The notes under the pieces are model-generated. The model made no database searches. It had not been told where the DNA came from and saw only the letters and a list, made by a program, of their open reading frames with translations. Both the position numbers and the translations under genes were made by a program. A stretch of 64,000 nt of DNA from Anomaloglossus baeobatrachus (Eukaryota > Chordata > Amphibia > Anura > Aromobatidae): NCBI RefSeq assembly GCF_048569485.1, contig NC_134361.1, forward strand, positions 175,281,958-175,345,957, read 5' to 3'. Each line of letters begins with the position of its first letter. The stretch's first letter is position 1. Shown in pieces: positions 11,005-22,305 of this stretch.

Positions 11005-11179
11005 AGTAGGTAACTGGCTAGTGGGAGCAATGCCTAGTAGAAGACTACATAAGCAAGGATGGTTGACCTTAGGGAGATCAACATCCAACACCACAAAGAC
11101 ACCATCACATATTTCTCAATGCAGTGATTCTAGAGCAATGCCCCCTGGGAAATATTCAAAATGGATAAATTGATGGGTA

Positions 11180-12577
11180 CAGCTGTGCTCAAAAGTTTAC
11201 CTACCCTGGTAGGTTTTTTTGCTTTCTTGGCCTTTTTTCAAAGAATATGAATGATAACACAAAATCTTTTTTCCACTCATGGTTACTGGTTGAGTGAAAC
11301 TGCTGTGTTTTCTCTTTTTAAATCATAATGACAACCAAAAACCATCCAAGTGACCCTGATCAAAAGTTAACATACCCTGGTGATTTTGGCCTGATACCAT
11401 GCACAAAATTTGACACAAATGAGTTTAAATGGCTAATAAAGGTAAGATCCTCACCTCTAACCTGTTTGCTTGTAATCAGTGTGTGTGCATAAAAGCTGAG
11501 TGAGTTTCTTGGATCCAAACAGACTCTTGCATCTTTCATCCAGCCACTGACATTTCTGGATTGTGACTCATGGGGAAAGCAAAATAATTATCAATGGATG
11601 TACGGGAAAAGATAGTTGAAGTGTATAAAACAGGAAAGGGATACAAAAAGGGTAGACAAAAAAATTACGACCACAACTGCCAGGAAAATTGTTCAGGATA
11701 CAAAGAAAAACCCACAAATAACATCAGCTGAAATACAGGACTCACTGAAAACTAGCGGTGTGGCTGTTTCAAGATGCACAATAAGGAGGAACGTGAAGAA
11801 AAATGGGCTGCATAGTTGAGTCACAAGAAGAAAGCCATTACTGCTAAAATGCCTCAAAGTATCTCACCTACAATACACCAAACAGCACAGAAACAAGCCT
11901 CAAAACCTCTGGAACAAGGTAATTTGGGGTGATGAGACCAAAATTGAACTTTTTGGCCACAACCATAAACGTTACATTTGTAAAGGTGTCAACAAGGCCT
12001 ATGATGAAAGGAACACCAGTCCTACTGTAGAGCACAGAGGTGGATTGCTGATGATGTGGGGATGTGTGAGCTACAAAGGCACAGGAATCTTGGTCAAAGT
12101 TGAAGGAAAAATGAATGCAGCATGTTATCAGCAAACACTGGAGGCAAATTTGCTGCGCATGGAACGTACTTGGATGTTCCAACATAACAACAATCCAAAA
12201 CACAAGGCCAAGTCAACCTGTCATTGGCTACAGCAGAACAAAGTGAAGGTTCTGGAGTGGCCATCTCAGTCTCCTGACCTCAATATTATTGAGCCACTGT
12301 GGGGAGAACTCAAGTGGGCAGTTCATGCAAGAAAACCCAGGAATTTACAATAACTGGAGGCTTTTTGCCAAGAAGAATGGGCAGCTTTACCACCTGAGAA
12401 AATAAAGAGCCTCATCCCCAACTACCACAAATCAAGCTGTCATTGATGTAAGAGGGGGCAATACACGATATTAAAATCTGGGGTATGTGAACTATTGATC
12501 AGGGTCATTTGGATGTTGTTGGTTGTTATTATGAAGCAAAAAATCTTCCCGGGTGTGTAAACTTTTGAGCACAACTG
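11180..12577 (+). mobile_element. Tc1-like transposon with IR/DR ends
   Basis: Ends CAGCTGTGCTCAAAAGT and its complement ACTTTTGAGCACAACTG, with TA at 11178-11179 on the left; the right TA has decayed to TT. Each end also has an inner copy (gaccctgatcaaaagttaa near 11352; ttgatcagggtc near 12496), the IR/DR arrangement of Sleeping Beauty/Frog Prince-type elements. 1.4 kb, close to full length. It begins 2 bp after the right duplication of the hammerhead element. Confidence 0.92.
11580..12430 (+). pseudogene. Tc1 transposase pseudogene
   Basis: Two main reading blocks are visible. 11616-11819 encodes the N-terminal paired-type DNA-binding region (TARKIVQDTKKNPQITSAEI, followed by VSRCTIRRNVKKNGLHS). 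11880-12353 encodes the DDE catalytic region (WGDETKIELFGHN, then WMFQHNNNPKHKAK, then SPDLNIIEPLWGELK). The blocks are in different frames and the start is displaced. The second catalytic Asp, normally in FQxDNDPKH, reads Asn (HNNNPKH), so the enzyme would be dead even with an open frame. First Asp (GDE) and the Glu (IIEPLW) are present. Cut-and-paste transposase of the Tc1 DD34E family. Confidence 0.9.
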
Positions 12578-13084
12578 TTTATCTATTCATCAATTTCAAA
12601 CATCCCATACATTAAAAGTTTTGTTTCAAAACAAATAGCTCTTTCAATATCTCAGCTGATCGGTGAACCTTAGTTCTGGTTTTTCATACGCTCAGCAAAC
12701 AGCTGATTTTATCAGAGGAAGATGTAATTGTCTATGAATATATTCTGCAATGACGCTACAGGAAGGGTGTAGTATAAGGGTATGTGTCCACATTCAGGGT
12801 TTTTTATGCAGCAATGGATCATAAACAGTAGAAATCTCTAAAAATAGCCTAAAAAACATGAAGGAGGCTTCAAACTCGTACATTTTTGGAAGAAATAGCT
12901 CATTTCTCTCCATCAGTTCTATCTGTCAATCACAGGCAGGTGGTGACATGAGGGAAAAGCGACCATCTGACTATATCAAACTCTTCTCATTATTATTGGT
13001 ATATTGTATAGCGTTTCTTGGAGATTGAAAATTAAAGTAAAAGCCAAAATCATTACCATTCATACTAAGCCTCTTTATAGCTAT
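12578..13084. other. Intergenic; possible MITE end at 12779
   Basis: Near 12779 'gggtatgtgtccacattcag' looks like one end of a frog MITE, without a matching right end. Otherwise nothing is recognised. Confidence 0.35.
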
Positions 13085-13757
13085 CACATTGTATCTTCAG
13101 TGTTTCATGGAGCGGCCGGAGATCACAACTTAATACAAGTCTATGAGAGCCACGTTCTGCCCTCGTTTTGGCTCAAATAGACTTGTATTGGGAGCATGTG
13201 ATGTAATTTCTGGCTTCTTGTGTCAGAAGTTGCTGTCACAAGATGGCGCCAAGGGACTAGAGTGGCGTTGGTAGAAGAAGAAGACGGCGGAGTGGAAGTA
13301 TATGACAAGGGGCAGAGGGCTTAGATTAAAAGTACCACTCCAACAGGAAAAAAACCCAAACCAAAACCCTGGAGTGGTGCTTTAAATATACGTTCCCTCC
13401 GCCTACTCTTATACTACCTGCTGCCATCTTCAAATTCTTCTACCACCATTTCTGTTGGTTTCCAGCACTTTGTGACCTACCAGTGTTGCATGGAGGCGCC
13501 GGAGGTCACAACTCAATACAAGTCTATGAGAGCCTCGTTCTGGCTCTCATAGACTTGTATTGGGAACTTGTGATGTAATTTCTGGCTTCCGGTGTCAGCA
13601 GTTGTGGTCACAAGATGGTGCCGTGGGACTGGAATGACGTTGGTAATAGGTGAAGACAGCGGAGTGTGAGTATATGACAGGGGGCAGTGGGCTAAGATTA
13701 AAAGTATCACTCCAGCAGTGGAAAAAAAACACAAAAAACGCTGGAGTGGTGCTTTAA
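13085..13757. repeat. Two tandem copies of a MITE-derived repeat
   Basis: 13085-13385 and about 13440-13757 are two copies in the same orientation: both contain tcatggag, caagtctatgagagcc, cttgtattggga, tcacaagatgg, and end ctggagtggtgctttaa. The ends TTAA (13382-13385; 13754-13757) and the inverted agagcc...ggctct centre fit a TTAA-type MITE whose left ends are missing. Confidence 0.65.
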
Positions 13758-13954
13758 GGGTCAATAGATAAAAATGTTCAGTCTACTTGCTTCAAAGAAA
13801 AAAGGATGAGAACTAGCATGGGACCTGAGAAAAAAAATCTTTCCATTTCTAGCAGAAGGTAACACACACAAATGAGTGAATCCAACCTTACATTGTGCCC
13901 ACCTAAAGAATTGTTTTGGGGGTTCTTCACCTTTTGGGAAAGTTTAGTTTAATA

Positions 13955-14985
13955 ACTTAAATGCATGAAGTGTAGGCTAAAAATAATTTTTGTATCTGGG
14001 TTTCATTGAAGATTTTGCACCGTTTTCTGCCTAGCGCCGCTGTACTACATTGTCTATTGCTGGCAGCAGATTGAGTTAAAGATAATGTGGCCAAAACCGT
14101 TATTTTCACAGATAAGTTGGGGGGGTCATAATTTTGTGGCACTTACTATTATATTCGTGTGACTGTTTCTCCTCTTGCACTTTCCTTACAGACAGTACAG
14201 ATCTCCAGTCTATACAATGGCTGCTGGTGGAGGAGAAGTGACCAGACCTCTTCATTAGGGTTTGGTTCCACTTGCGTTTTGCAGGGACGAGTACAATCCG
14301 ATAAAACATTGGACTGCTCTCACTCTAATGCAAAACTATGGGGCAGTGTCCATATGCGATTGATTTCTGCGATTGATTGATATCGGCATGAGAAAGGAAT
14401 CGCAGCATGCAGCAAGTCTTGGCTCACGCACCCCCATACAAGTCTATGGGAGCGTGTGAAATATTGCACTGCACGAGGATGTCGTCAGACCACAGTGCAA
14501 TGTGCGTAGGGATAGGCCAGGGAGGAGATGGGAGAAAGTGCTCCCTGCCTCTCCTCCGCAGATGTGATCCGATCACAAGATCGCATGACTCTCGGCTGAT
14601 GCTCGCAGCAGAGGGTCATTAACATATCACTTCCAATGCTCTTGCATCAGAAGCTATGCGCAAATGGAACCAAGGCCTTAGAAAGATGGAGAGATCTGGT
14701 CTCTGCTCTTCCACCAGCAGCCATTATATGGACTGGAGATCTGTGCTGTCTGTGAGGAAAGAGTAGGAGGAGAACCAGCCATACCAATATAATAGTAAGT
14801 ACTGCAAAATCATGTACCGACACACCTGAGAAAATAAAGGTAATGTGGCCAATCACGTTAACTCATTCTGCTGCCCGTAATAGACAGTGCAAAACAGCGG
14901 CTATAAGAGGCAAATGGTGCAAAATTTTTAATGATACCCAATTTCAAAAAATGATTTTTAGCCCCAATTGCATGCATTTAATGCT
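13955..14985. repeat. Long fold-back repeat with nested MITE
   Basis: Left arm 13955-14250 matches the reverse complement of 14682-14985: taaatgcatg against catgcattta, agacagtacagatctccagt against actggagatctgtgctgtct, tataatagtaagt against acttactattata. A TTA-flanked MITE (14255-14680) occupies the centre. Arms are roughly 85-90% alike by eye. Confidence 0.75.
14255..14680. mobile_element. MITE with TTA duplication
   Basis: TTA at 14255-14257 and 14678-14680; ends GGGTTTGGTTCCACTTGCG and CGCAAATGGAACCAAGGCC are inverted complements. Non-coding. TTA duplications occur in ISL2EU/PIF-like groups; superfamily is uncertain. Confidence 0.7.
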
Positions 14986-16175
14986 TTCACGACCTTGGAC
15001 ATACTGATACGTCCAAGGTTGTGTCCCTCCCTTTGATCTAATCACTTGACGTGCAGCTAACAGGCAGGTGTGGATCAGAGATCCACCCGTGCCTGTTAAT
15101 CATCCTGTCAATCTTTGAGAGCGGGATTTAACGTGCGCCAGCAGGGAGCACATCACCCCCCGCTCCCATCAGTGGGCCCGAGATGTGATTACGGGGGCCC
15201 GATAGGTTGTCATGACAGCCGGGGGTCAGTTGATGACCCATGTGTCTGTCATGATGAAGTTCCTGTGAGTATCGGCATTCACAGGAGATCAGTATTTATG
15301 CTGTGCTGAAGCATTGCTCTGACCAGCAGAAGCGATTGCACAGTGTCAGCTTCAAATCCGTAAGAAGACTAGTAAAATCAATAAAAGGTTTTAAAAAAAG
15401 TTTTAAAAAATCTGGAAAAAAAACCACAAGTTCAAATCACCCCCCATTTTGTGCCACTGAAATTAAAACAATTAAAAAATAAATAAAAATACACATATTT
15501 GGTATTGCCGGGTTCAGAAATGCTCGATCTATCAAAATATAAAATTAATGTTCCGATCGGTAAAGGGTGTAACAAAAAAATATCAAAGATAGAATTACAT
15601 TTTTTTTTGGTCCAACTTTGCAATAAAATACAATAAGAGGCGATCAAAACATCGTATCTATACAAAAATGATATAATGAAAACCTCAACTTAGGACACAA
15701 AATATAAGCCATCACTGAGCCATAGATCCCAAAAAATGAGAACGCTACAGGTCTCGGAAAATGGCGACAAAAGCGCAAACTTTTTTTTACAAATTTCTGA
15801 TTTTTTTTGCCACTTAAATATTCAAAAACTACTATACATGTTTGATATCGATGAACTTGGGAATCATATTACCACGTCAGTTTTACCATATAGTGAACAC
15901 AGTGAATTAAAACGCCAAAAAACTAATGAAAGTGCACTTTTTTTTGCCATTTCATCGCATTTGGAATTTTTTTTCCTGTTTTCCAATACGATATGGGGCA
16001 GAATGAATAGTGTGATTCAAAAGTACAACTCGTCTCACAAAAAACAAACCCTTATATGGCTATATTGACGGGAAAATAAAAAAGATATGGGTCTTGGAAT
16101 AAAGGGTGGGAAAAAAATCGAAAACGAAAAATGGAAAAATGGAAAATCGCTGGGTGGGGAAGAAAAGAAACTATT
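14986..16175 (+). repeat. Large AT-rich interspersed repeat, nearly full copy
   Basis: Starts near tcacgaccttggacatac and runs through aaatacacatatttggtatt, gatcggtaaagggtg, cacaaaacaaacccttatat. The same blocks appear inverted at 28460-29285 and as a fragment at 45511-45876. Family is non-coding and unnamed here. Confidence 0.7.
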
Positions 16176-16272
16176 CACAAAAGTGGAAAATACTTTAAGA
16201 AGAGCTATTTTAAAATCTTTAGACTCTGGATACAAAACAAAGAAATACTTACGGTAATTTGTACTTTTTACT

Positions 16273-16275
<3 letters not shown>

Positions 16276-16320
<45 letters not shown>

Positions 16321-16323
16321 CAC

Positions 16324-16356
<33 letters not shown>

Positions 16357-16357
16357 G

Positions 16358-16392
<35 letters not shown>

Positions 16393-16436
16393 ATTATATT
16401 ATATATATATATTATGTATATATATATATATATATT
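16276..16436. repeat. (TA)n-(TG)n-(TA)n microsatellite
   Basis: TA run to 16318, GT run 16323-16346, then interrupted TA runs to about 16436. Confidence 0.95.
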
Positions 16437-16874
16437 TGATTTCAAGAACTCAGCTTAATAAATCATACGTGCAGCTTTTTTTTTATGTATTTCCGTCCTG
16501 GATTTTATTGTCACTTTATGCACCTGAACCATAGTCATGGTTGTCAGTACTGCGGTATACTCTATATTTACAGTATACGGTATATTTTCAACTTTTTCTG
16601 TAATATAAAACATTTAAGAAATGTAGAGCTTTGATAAGCGTGAACTAATTAACCCCCATTTCATAAACTTCCAGTTAATGGTTTACAATAACAACCGAAC
16701 TATAAAAACATTCTATTTGGAATGTATTGTAATTTTAAAAATAAACTAAAACAAAACATTTTGCGTTATTGTCACTACCACAAAAAAAATGGTATTTTCA
16801 AGAAGACAAGTTACAGATTTCTTCATCAAGTAACATAAATTCACATAAGAATCAATTAAATAAAAATGTCTTAC

Positions 16875-17070
16875 CAGAACTACGGCGGAGAACCAGTGAT
16901 TTGCCACCCAGTTTCCCATTTTTCTTTAGTGTGTTTTTTGCCTTCTTCACTGTCCTACCCTTTCTTCTCCTCAGCCTGAACACAGAATACCCGTGTTTGT
17001 CTTGCTCGCTCTTTATTGAGCATGTTGTATTATTAGTCACTCCTTTGTAACAGGTAAATTCCCGGTGTAT
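16875..17070 (-). CDS. Possible internal exon of an unidentified gene
   Basis: On the minus strand a pyrimidine tract (tgtttcctcattcctctgag) is followed by an open segment of 196 nt ending in TCTG|GTAAGA, a strong splice-donor match. The translation starts IHREFTCYKGVTNNTTCS and ends with a very basic stretch (FRLRRRKGRTVKKAKNTL... to LVLRRSSG). It has two cysteines and one N-glycosylation-type site. I do not recognise the protein. The frame is closed by a stop just upstream, consistent with an intron boundary. It lies in one of the few stretches without an obvious repeat. A chance open frame in a decayed repeat remains possible. Confidence 0.3.
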
Positions 17071-17485
17071 CTCAGAGGAATGAGGAAACAATCAAATTAA
17101 ATTTGTTTCCTCCCAGTATTGCGTGACTCTGACATTCCCAAAGCCCAACCTTTCCTCGTTTCATAGTATGAGAAAAGATTTGGGTCTTCAGCACAAAAGA
17201 TTCAACATTGGAAAATATAAGATCTTTTATGTTTTTCTGCAGGACAAGAGAAAGCGAGCACAGATTTCTTAAAAATACCATGAGCACAAAACGACTGTTC
17301 AAACCAAGCACATTCCGTTCTAGAGGACATACGGCAGCCCTAATAAAATTATACATTCAGAGTCCAAATCTGTTTTTGTGTTTGCCAGAAATCGTTCTTT
17401 AGGGATGTGCAAAACGGGCACCCGAGATTGAGCAGTGAATTGTACCTTCCCCTCTACTACTTTTCCGTATATATCTCCACCCTCC

Positions 17486-18160
17486 TGTCATGCTGTGTTC
17501 GGCTTTGCACTCGCTGGGTATCAAGGCGGCATCAGACTCTGCTCACACCGCAGAGTCTGACAAGCACCCTGAGATCTCATAGTTACACAGCCTGTCACAG
17601 GCATCAGCTGTGTTCTGCTTCACTGCTCTCCTGCACAGCAGGAGTTAATTCCTGCTGGCTTGTGAATGGTTGCCAGGAGCTCAGGCTACTAATGACCATT
17701 CACAGCCGCCTTCACCCTTTATAAAGTTCTAAATCCTGTTACTGGGTGCCAGATATAGCTTCAACGTTGCTCCTGCGTTTCGGTCCTTATTGTTGTGATC
17801 CAGAGCTTGGTGACCTATTGTGTGCTGAGGACATATCTCCGTTGTTAGTTTATTTCCTACCTGTTTTAATTTGTTCCTGGGTTCGTATTGCCTCTCCCTT
17901 GTGTCTGGTTGCAGTGTGCATGAGTCTTGGTTCTTCTCCCTGTCTGTGCTATTTGTGGGGTTTCCTTCTCCAGTCCCAGCTCTCTCCTGGGGTAGGGGAG
18001 ATGGAGTGTAAGATCAGGGAACAAACAAGAGTTAGGGACACCCTGGGGACCTAGACCTAGCTACCATCAAACATATCTCTGAGATAAGGGACAGCTTATG
18101 GTCCCTAGTTTGAGGGTCAGCTTAGAGGATCACCTTATGTTACCCTGATTCCCCGTAACA
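17486..18160 (+). mobile_element. Solo LTR, same family as 3393-4060
   Basis: 675 bp, TGTCATGCTGTG...CCCCGTAACA, flanked by cctcc (17481-17485) and gctcc (18161-18165), four of five bases matching. Contains 'ccctttataaag' (TATA-like, near 17714). Blocks shared with the inverted LTR at 3393-4060. Fossil solo LTR, no internal region. Confidence 0.75.
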
Positions 18161-18363
18161 GCTCCTCTTCCTTCATTGATAGATTTGGCTTTCCAGGATC
18201 CAGAGGAGAGCAATAAACTGCTTGGCCATGCCTAGGGTGCACTAAACACCCTATTAGCATATAAATATTTGTGGAAAACCTAACAATGAATTTGGAAACT
18301 AAAGTTGATGATTTTTATTTGGGCTATGTCAGTGCTTGGTTTGAACAGACATTTTGCGCTGAC

Positions 18364-19058
18364 TTAAGGTACCGTCACACTAAGCGACGCTCCAGCGATC
18401 CCACCAGCAACCTGACCTGGCAGGGATCGCTGGAGCGTCGCTACACAGGTTGCTGGTGAGTTGTCAAACAGGCAGATCTCACCAGCAACCAGTGACCAGC
18501 CCCCAGCCAGCAGCGACGCGTGGAAGCGATGCTGCGCTTGGTAACTAAGGTAAATATCGGGTAACCAACCCGATATTTACCTTGGTTACCAGTGCACACC
18601 GCTTAGTGCTGGCTCCCTGCACTCCTAGCCAGAGTACACATCGGGTTAATTACCCAATGTGTAGTATGGCTACGTGTGCAGGGAGCAGGGAGCCGGCACT
18701 GACAGCGTGAGAGCGGCGGACGCTGGTAACGAAGGTAAATATCGGGTAACCAAGGAAAGGGCTTCTTGGTTACCCGATATTTACATTGGTTACCAGCCTC
18801 CGCAGAAGCCGGCTCACTGCACATTCAGTTGTTGCTCTCTCGCTGTCACACACAGCGATGTGTGCTTCACAGTGGGAGAGCAACAACTAAAAAATGGTCC
18901 AGGATATTCAGCAACAACCAGCGACCTCACAGCAGGGGCCAGGTTGTTGCTGGATGTCACACACAGCAACATCGCTATCAACATCGCTGTTGCGTCACAA
19001 AAGTCATGCCTCAGCAGCGATGTTGCTAGCGATGTTGCTTAGTGAGACGTGGCCTTAA
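18364..19058. mobile_element. piggyBac-like MITE, exact TTAA at both ends
   Basis: TTAA at 18364-18367 and 19055-19058; ends GGTACCGTCACACTAAGCGA and the inverted TTGCTTAGTGAGACGTGGCC. Inner inverted segments (cgctccagcgatcc... / ggatcgctggagcg; gtaaatatcgggtaacca / tggttacccgatatttac) make a complex hairpin. Non-coding. Confidence 0.75.
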
Positions 19059-19059
19059 G

Positions 19060-19460
19060 GGACCAAAGACTATACTTAATATCAGGGATACTCCTGATGG
19101 TGGAGACGCCTGAGTCTCCTTTCTGGCCCTGCTCCTGACCAGTCCTTATCTGATAACCCCTCCCGCCGGAGGGATGGGACAGGGGTGTGCTGATACTACA
19201 GATAAAGACAGTCAAAGGGAAAACTAAAACTCTGTCACACCGCATGCACAAACAAAGGTAAAAACAATAGGAGATTCAGGAGGGAATAAAAAGAGCAGGA
19301 AGGATACTACAAAACAACAGGGGTAAGCATCCATAAATGCTTCAGGCAATTGGCACAACTAAAGCACAAGTTTAACCAGAGAGTCTGGGACACCACACCT
19401 CACAGACCAACATAGAATACATTACAACTGGCATGGGTAGAAGGATTCCACTAGCATAAA
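19060..19460 (-). mobile_element. LTR fragment (reverse orientation)
   Basis: Reverse complement of the 8170-8660 LTR blocks (tggccctgctcctgacc, aaactctgtcaca). Its left part is cut by the MITE at 18364-19058. Fossil fragment. Confidence 0.6.
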
Positions 19461-19517
19461 TAGGAGGGGAGCAAATGTGATGGGTCCCCCCACAACATGT
19501 GATTAAAGTAGCAAGTA

Positions 19518-19912
19518 AATCAAATAGGTACAAGGCACTCTCAAGGATTAATTTTCATATAATTTATTCCAAAATAGTCTTAAACATGTGACGTTTCAGC
19601 CACTAGGTGGCCTTCATCAGACAACTGGTATCATAAACTGGCCAAAATTGGAGTGTCAAGGCAACGGTGTCCATCGCAGCATAGCGGTGGACACCGTTGC
19701 CTTGACACTCCAATTTTGGCCAGTTTATGATACCATTTGTCTGATGAAGGCCACCTAGTGGCTGAAACGTCACATGTTTAAGACTATTTGGAATAAATTA
19801 TATGAAAATTAACCCTTGAGAGTGCCTTGTACCTATTTGATTGACTTACGGTTTGGAAACCAACAAGTGCACCTCGATATACCTCCACCATATTGGCTGT
19901 GCCTTATCCTTT
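19518..19912. mobile_element. Palindromic retroelement-like insertion with 15-bp duplication
   Basis: Nearly perfect inverted arms (about 160 bp each; 19518-19671 and 19688-19847) around a 16-bp centre, followed by a unique tail to 19912. Flanked by an exact 15-bp duplication ttaaagtagcaagta at 19503-19517 and 19913-19927. Each arm carries CTGATGA, a GCCAC-CTA-GTGGC hairpin, and GAAAC (plus strand 19741-19768; minus strand 19593-19620). This is the order of a hammerhead core, though stem I and a cleavage triplet are not convincing. Duplication length equals that of the 338-bp hammerhead element, suggesting similar mobilisation. Confidence 0.7.
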
Positions 19913-19927
19913 TTAAAGTAGCAAGTA

Positions 19928-20418
19928 GACCAGCAGAGATTATCTCTTGCTAGCTTGCCTATGAATCAACACAAAGCAGGTCGATGCCCGAGTCTGCCTG
20001 TGTTGATCCCAGACACCAGAGAAACCAATGAGTGCAGTGTTAGAATCTGCAATCTGAACAGAGTCCAATGCCGCCATGACAGTCGACGAAGTTTGTACAA
20101 AACTCCGTGTGACAGGTTATTGCCCGGTCTTTGGTGAGTTGTGCCCACTAAATGATTTTCCTACATTTAGGCTGGTGAAGAAAACCAAAGATGAAAATAA
20201 TGTGGACATCTACCCTGCTGCTGTAAATAAGTAAAAGCAAAGTGCATATAAATAAACATAGGGTACTTAGAAAACACTATTTTTGATCACAAATGCGTAA
20301 AGCCATCCCACCGCGACAAGATGTACCCAAAACAATTTGTTCTCTTGTCGGGTGATAATTGACATGTATACATTTGCAGATCACTTGGATCAAATATTCC
20401 TACAAACACTTACTTATC
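19928..20418. other. Intergenic, no gene seen
   Basis: No recognisable element; short open frames only. Confidence 0.4.
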
Positions 20419-20487
20419 TATGGTGCCTTGAAAAAGTATTCATACCCCATCAACTTTTCCACATTTTTTCACGTTATACTCACAAAT

Positions 20488-20734
20488 TTAAAGTGGTTGG
20501 CCACTACTTTTACATTGATGGCCTATTGATTTCAATGGGAGGCAGATGTGCGGGTACCACCATCAGATGTCGGGAAGCCCCAGAACTGAGCGATTCCGGC
20601 TGCCAGATGCTGCTGCTGGTACCGAGAACAGGTGATCGGCGGGGGTACGGGGTGTCGGACCCCGGCCAATGAGACATTGATGACCTATCCTAAGGATAGG
20701 GCATCAGTGTAAAAGTAGTGGACAACCTCTTTAA
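20488..20734. mobile_element. Kolobok-like MITE inside the Tc1
   Basis: TTAA at 20488-20491 and 20731-20734, ends AGTGGTTGGCCACTACTTTT and the inverted AAAAGTAGTGGACAACCTCT. 247 bp, non-coding. The Tc1 reads straight through when it is removed. Confidence 0.85.
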
Positions 20735-21383
20735 ATGTATTTTATTAGGATTTTAAGTGATATACCAACACAATGTAGCAAGAATTTGTGAAGTGTAGAT
20801 GAAATGATACATGGTTTTCTTAATATTTAAGAAAAATCTAAATCCTAAATCTGAAAATTGTGACGTGCATTCAGATTCAGCCCCCTTGACTCAATACTTA
20901 GTAGGACCACCTTTTGCTGCAATTACTGCTGCAACTCTTTTGGGTTATGTCTCTAAAGGAGGGTGGCAGAGACCCCTGCATATAAAGTATAATGTGTTAT
21001 GTGATGTAATGTAAAGTGAAGTATTCATGTGTAATGTAAGAATGTAGATTATTATGTTTATGGGAAATGTTGCCATCTAGTGGCCAGTTCGTGATTGTAA
21101 AGAGAAGAAGCTTTTCCAGCTACTGACTGTAGGGTAAGCGATATTTGAGCTGTGGGAAAGAGCCTGTAAGAGGTGGAAAATCCCTGCGGTGCAGAATGAT
21201 GATACAATGTGTAATATGATGTGATGTAAAGTGTAATATGTTCCTGCATAGTAATGTAAAGTAATCTTCTAATATATAAAGCTGAGTGTATGTATGAATG
21301 TGTGTATCATGACATTTTGGACAGACACCTCATTTGACTCAGGGATCGTCACAGACTATGTTTTGAGGGGTAAATTTAACCAT

Positions 21384-22100
21384 GTGCTTTACTGTTATTC
21401 ACAAAAAAAAACCTGCTTACATTAAAGTCAACACACAGAAAGAGACACACACACACACAGAAAGAGACACACACACAGAAAGAGACACACACACACAGAA
21501 AGAGACACATACACAGAGACACACACAGAAAGAGACACACACACAGAAAGAGACACACACACACAGAAAGAGAGAGACACACACAGAGACACACACAGAA
21601 AGAGACACACACACAGAAAGAGACACACACAGAAAGAAACAGACACACACACACACACACACAGACATACACAAAAATAATAATAATATTTATAATAATA
21701 TTTATTCATTTATATAGCGCTATTAATTCCTCAGTGCTTTACATACATTGGTAATGCTGTCCCCATTGGGGCTCACAATCTAAATTCCCTATCAGTATGT
21801 CTTTGGAGTGTAGGAGAACCCAGAGGAAACCCTCATAAACACGGGGAGAACATACAAACTCCTAGCAGATGTTCTCCTTGGTGGGATTTGAACCCAGGAC
21901 CCCAGCGCTGCAAGAAAGAGAGACATAGACACAGAAAAAGACATATACACAGAAAGAGATACACCGAAAGACACACACAGAAAGAGACACACACACAGAG
22001 ACTCATACACAGAAAGACACACGCAGAAAGAGACACACACACAGACTCATACACAGAAAGACACATACCGAAAGACACACACAGAAAGAGACACACACAG

Positions 22101-22133
<33 letters not shown>

Positions 22134-22305
22134 CATAGAAAGATATGCACACACAAAGACACACACTCAGAGAGATACATACACAGAAAGAGACATATAC
22201 ACACAAAGAGACACAAAGACACACAATAAGACACACACACCAAAGGCACACACACGGAAAGAGACACACACCGAAAGACACACACACACTGAAACTATTT
22301 GGACG
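21384..22305. repeat. CAGAAAGAGACACA minisatellite
   Basis: Irregular arrays of cagaaagagacacacaca, unit about 14-18 bp, on both sides of the SINE (21430-21670 and 21905-22300). It has almost no T on the plus strand, which opens spurious frames on both strands. Confidence 0.9.
21676..21914 (-). mobile_element. tRNA-type SINE, 5' head incomplete
   Basis: Minus strand begins at a B-box-like GGTTCAAATCC (rc of 21884-21899), continues through ctccccgtgtttatgagg, tagattgtgagcccc, and ends with a (ATT)n-type tail at 21676-21700. The tRNA head upstream of the B box is missing. Inserted within the CAGAAAGAGACACA array. Confidence 0.7.

Larger units (their letters stand above)
10372..11160 (-). mobile_element. 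Retrozyme-like element: 338-bp tandem units carrying hammerhead ribozymes
   Basis: Units start at 10373, 10711 and 11049 (ataagcaaggatggtt), giving 2.3 copies of exactly 338 bp. The array is bounded by an exact 15-bp duplication, atggataaattgatg, at 10357-10371 and 11161-11175, so it arrived as one insertion rather than growing in place. Each full unit holds a minus-strand hammerhead motif (10624-10666 and 10962-11004). Within each unit a block caccatcacatgtttctc is also repeated 77 bp apart. There is no coding sequence. Animal retrozymes and newt satellite 2 share this design: short tandem units of roughly 170-400 bp with a minimal type I hammerhead, thought to move through circular RNA copied by Penelope-type enzymes. 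Family assignment is inference; period, duplication and motif are read directly. Confidence 0.8.

Noticed and set aside
12045-12060. CTGATGATGTGG as a further hammerhead core
   Set aside because: It is part of the Tc1 transposase coding sequence and lacks the GAAAC box and cleavage triplet.
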